DNA of 64,000 nt, taken from positions 123,172-187,171 of the forward strand of contig KE159630.1 of assembly GCA_000403335.2 (NCBI GenBank), in the 5' to 3' direction. Origin of the DNA: Lachnospiraceae bacterium MD335. GTDB lineage: Bacteria; Bacillota; Clostridia; Lachnospirales; Lachnospiraceae. Shown in pieces: positions 62,979 through 64,000 of the stretch (position 1 is its first letter; the number at the start of each line of letters is the position of its first letter). Below the pieces are notes generated by a model that was given only the letters and a program-made list of their open reading frames with translations, was not told the origin of the DNA and made no database searches. A program made the translations under genes and the position numbers.

Positions 62979-64000
62979 ATGCAGATTAAATGCAATGTTT
63001 TAGACAGGCAGTTTCAGATGCACCAGGAGGAATATGAGGAAGCCGCGCTTCGCGTGCTGCGCTCTGGCTGGTATATTCTGGGAAAAGAAGTCGAACAGTT
63101 TGAGGAAGCGTTTGTTGTTTATACAGGCAGAAAATACTGTGTTGGATTAAATTCAGGGCTTGACGCACTGATCATGTCGGTTCGCGCGCTTGGAATCGGC
63201 GCGGGGGATGAAGTGATTGTACAGGCAAATACGTATATTGCAACAGTGCTTGGCATCACGGAAAATAAGGCAGTGCCTGTGTTTATAGAGCCGGATGAAT
63301 ATTTTAATATGGATGCGGAGCAGATAGAACAGGCAATTACGCCAAGAACAAAAGCAGTCATGGTGACACATCTCTATGGGCAGGCAAGCAATATGGAGCG
63401 GATTGCGCAGATTGCAGAGAAGCATCAGCTGGCACTTATTGAGGACTGCGCGCAGTCGCACGGCGCCTGTTTTGGCGGTAAAATGACGGGGAGCTTCGGC
63501 ATTTCGGGATGTTTTAGTTTTTATCCGACGAAAAATCTTGGCGCATTTGGCGACGCGGGTGCGGTGGTGACAGATGACAAAGCATTTGCGGATCAAATCA
63601 GAATGATGCGTAATTATGGCAGCCGTGTCAGGTACTATAACGAAATAGAGGGCTTAAATTCACGGCTTGACGAGATGCAGGCGGCGCTTCTTCGGGTAAA
63701 ATTAAAGTATATGGATGAACTGAATGATGAGCGCAAAAAGCTGGCGGCAGTCTATGACAGAGGGATTAAGAATGATAAAATCATACTTCCCAAAGTAAGA
63801 AACGGTGCGGACAGCATTTATCACCAGTATGTAATCCGTTGTAAGGGGCGCGAAAAGCTTCAGAAGTTTTTGCAGGAGAGGGACATTCAGACACAAATTC
63901 ATTACCCGATACCGCCTCATCTTGCGGACTGTTATCGGTATTTGGGGCATGAAAAGGGTGAATTTTTGCTGGCGGAGCAATATGCCAGGGAGGTTTTAAG
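62979..64000 (+). CDS. DegT/DnrJ/EryC1/StrS sugar aminotransferase (3' end beyond window)
   Basis: The frame is open from ATG 62979 to the window end (340 complete codons), so the gene is truncated. It is a PLP enzyme of fold type [16 protein letters not shown] and [10 protein letters not shown] form the cofactor pocket. [15 protein letters not shown] carries the lysine that binds [31 protein letters not shown] is typical of the family. These enzymes aminate keto-deoxy sugar nucleotides. The sequence is like the dTDP-3-amino-3,6-dideoxyhexose group (FdtB/QdtB), but the exact sugar is not settled. AAGGG lies upstream, and the start is 10 bases after the CotH stop. It points to an amino sugar in the surface glycan. 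Confidence 0.9.
   Translation, partial: MQIKCNVLDRQFQMHQEEYEEAALRVLRSGWYILGKEVEQFEEAFVVYTGRKYCVGLNSGLDALIMSVRALGIGAGDEVIVQANTYIATVLGITENKAVPVFIEPDEYFNMDAEQIEQAITPRTKAVMVTHLYGQASNMERIAQIAEKHQLALIEDCAQSHGACFGGKMTGSFGISGCFSFYPTKNLGAFGDAGAVVTDDKAFADQIRMMRNYGSRVRYYNEIEGLNSRLDEMQAALLRVKLKYMDELNDERKKLAAVYDRGIKNDKIILPKVRNGADSIYHQYVIRCKGREKLQKFLQERDIQTQIHYPIPPHLADCYRYLGHEKGEFLLAEQYAREVL

Noticed and set aside
1-64000. tRNA, rRNA, CRISPR array, prophage or IS transposase
   Set aside because: No cloverleaf, rRNA motif, regularly spaced repeat array, integrase or transposase frame was recognised on either strand by eye. A tRNAscan, Infernal and ISfinder search would be decisive.

Overview
The window reads as a chromosomal segment of a motile, anaerobic, low-to-mid GC Firmicute, most likely a member of the Lachnospiraceae (Clostridia). 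This is inferred from gene content and style: strong AGGAGG-type ribosome sites with frequent TTG and GTG starts, hybrid PAS-kinase-REC proteins of a kind common in that family, a bacteriohemerythrin, a VTC/DUF4956/CotH trio and a giant Big_2 surface protein. There is no rRNA or tRNA to confirm the assignment.

Layout. (1) 1-6.9 kb: the tail of a coiled-coil protein, then a 2138-residue secreted protein of GLUG-like, InlB-type and about 14 Ig-like (Big_2-like) repeats. (2) 7.2-19.9 kb: a cell-envelope block with a glutamine-dependent asparagine synthase-like enzyme, two paralogous polytopic membrane proteins (one frameshifted), a UbiA-type prenyltransferase followed by a HAD phosphatase, another polytopic membrane protein, an exported SGNH hydrolase, a B12-binding radical SAM enzyme and a divergent acyltransferase-3. 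UbiA plus HAD resembles polyprenyl-phosphate-pentose synthesis. (3) 20-30.6 kb: a signalling operon with REC-HD-GYP, PAS histidine kinase, a second REC-HD-GYP with a degenerate active site, cheR, cheB, a cheY-like regulator, cheA, cheW and an MCP. (4) 30.9-38.1 kb: two hybrid histidine kinases alternating with a GT-C type membrane protein, a hemerythrin fused to a CheX-like domain, and a free HPt protein. (5) 38.2-64 kb: a long surface-glycan locus, with translationally coupled genes in most of it. It has about 13 glycosyltransferase-like genes (GT11, GT2, GT17, GT4, GT-D, DUF5672, DUF3431-like), an MBOAT/SGNH O-acylation pair, an ABC flippase, a Wzy-like polymerase, large polytopic membrane proteins, the VTC/DUF4956/CotH trio and a sugar aminotransferase running off the end.

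How it fits together. Region 3 is a complete receptor-CheW-CheA pathway joined to c-di-GMP phosphodiesterase-like regulators, and region 4 adds phosphorelay parts (hybrid kinases plus free HPt) and a possible oxygen or redox sensor. Regions 2 and 5 build, modify and export surface glycan or glycolipid. A signalling block embedded between envelope-glycan blocks suggests coordinated control of motility and surface, but this is inference.

Non-coding structure is notable. Two intergenic elements share 14-bp terminal inverted repeats but have different internal hairpins. A third multi-hairpin element lies between cheA and cheW. A separate double-hairpin palindrome of about 51-53 bp occurs three times in the glycan locus: once between genes, once supplying the last codons and stop of a gene, and once in frame inside a glycosyltransferase gene. 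Four promoters with good consensus matches and several intrinsic terminators delimit the transcription units.
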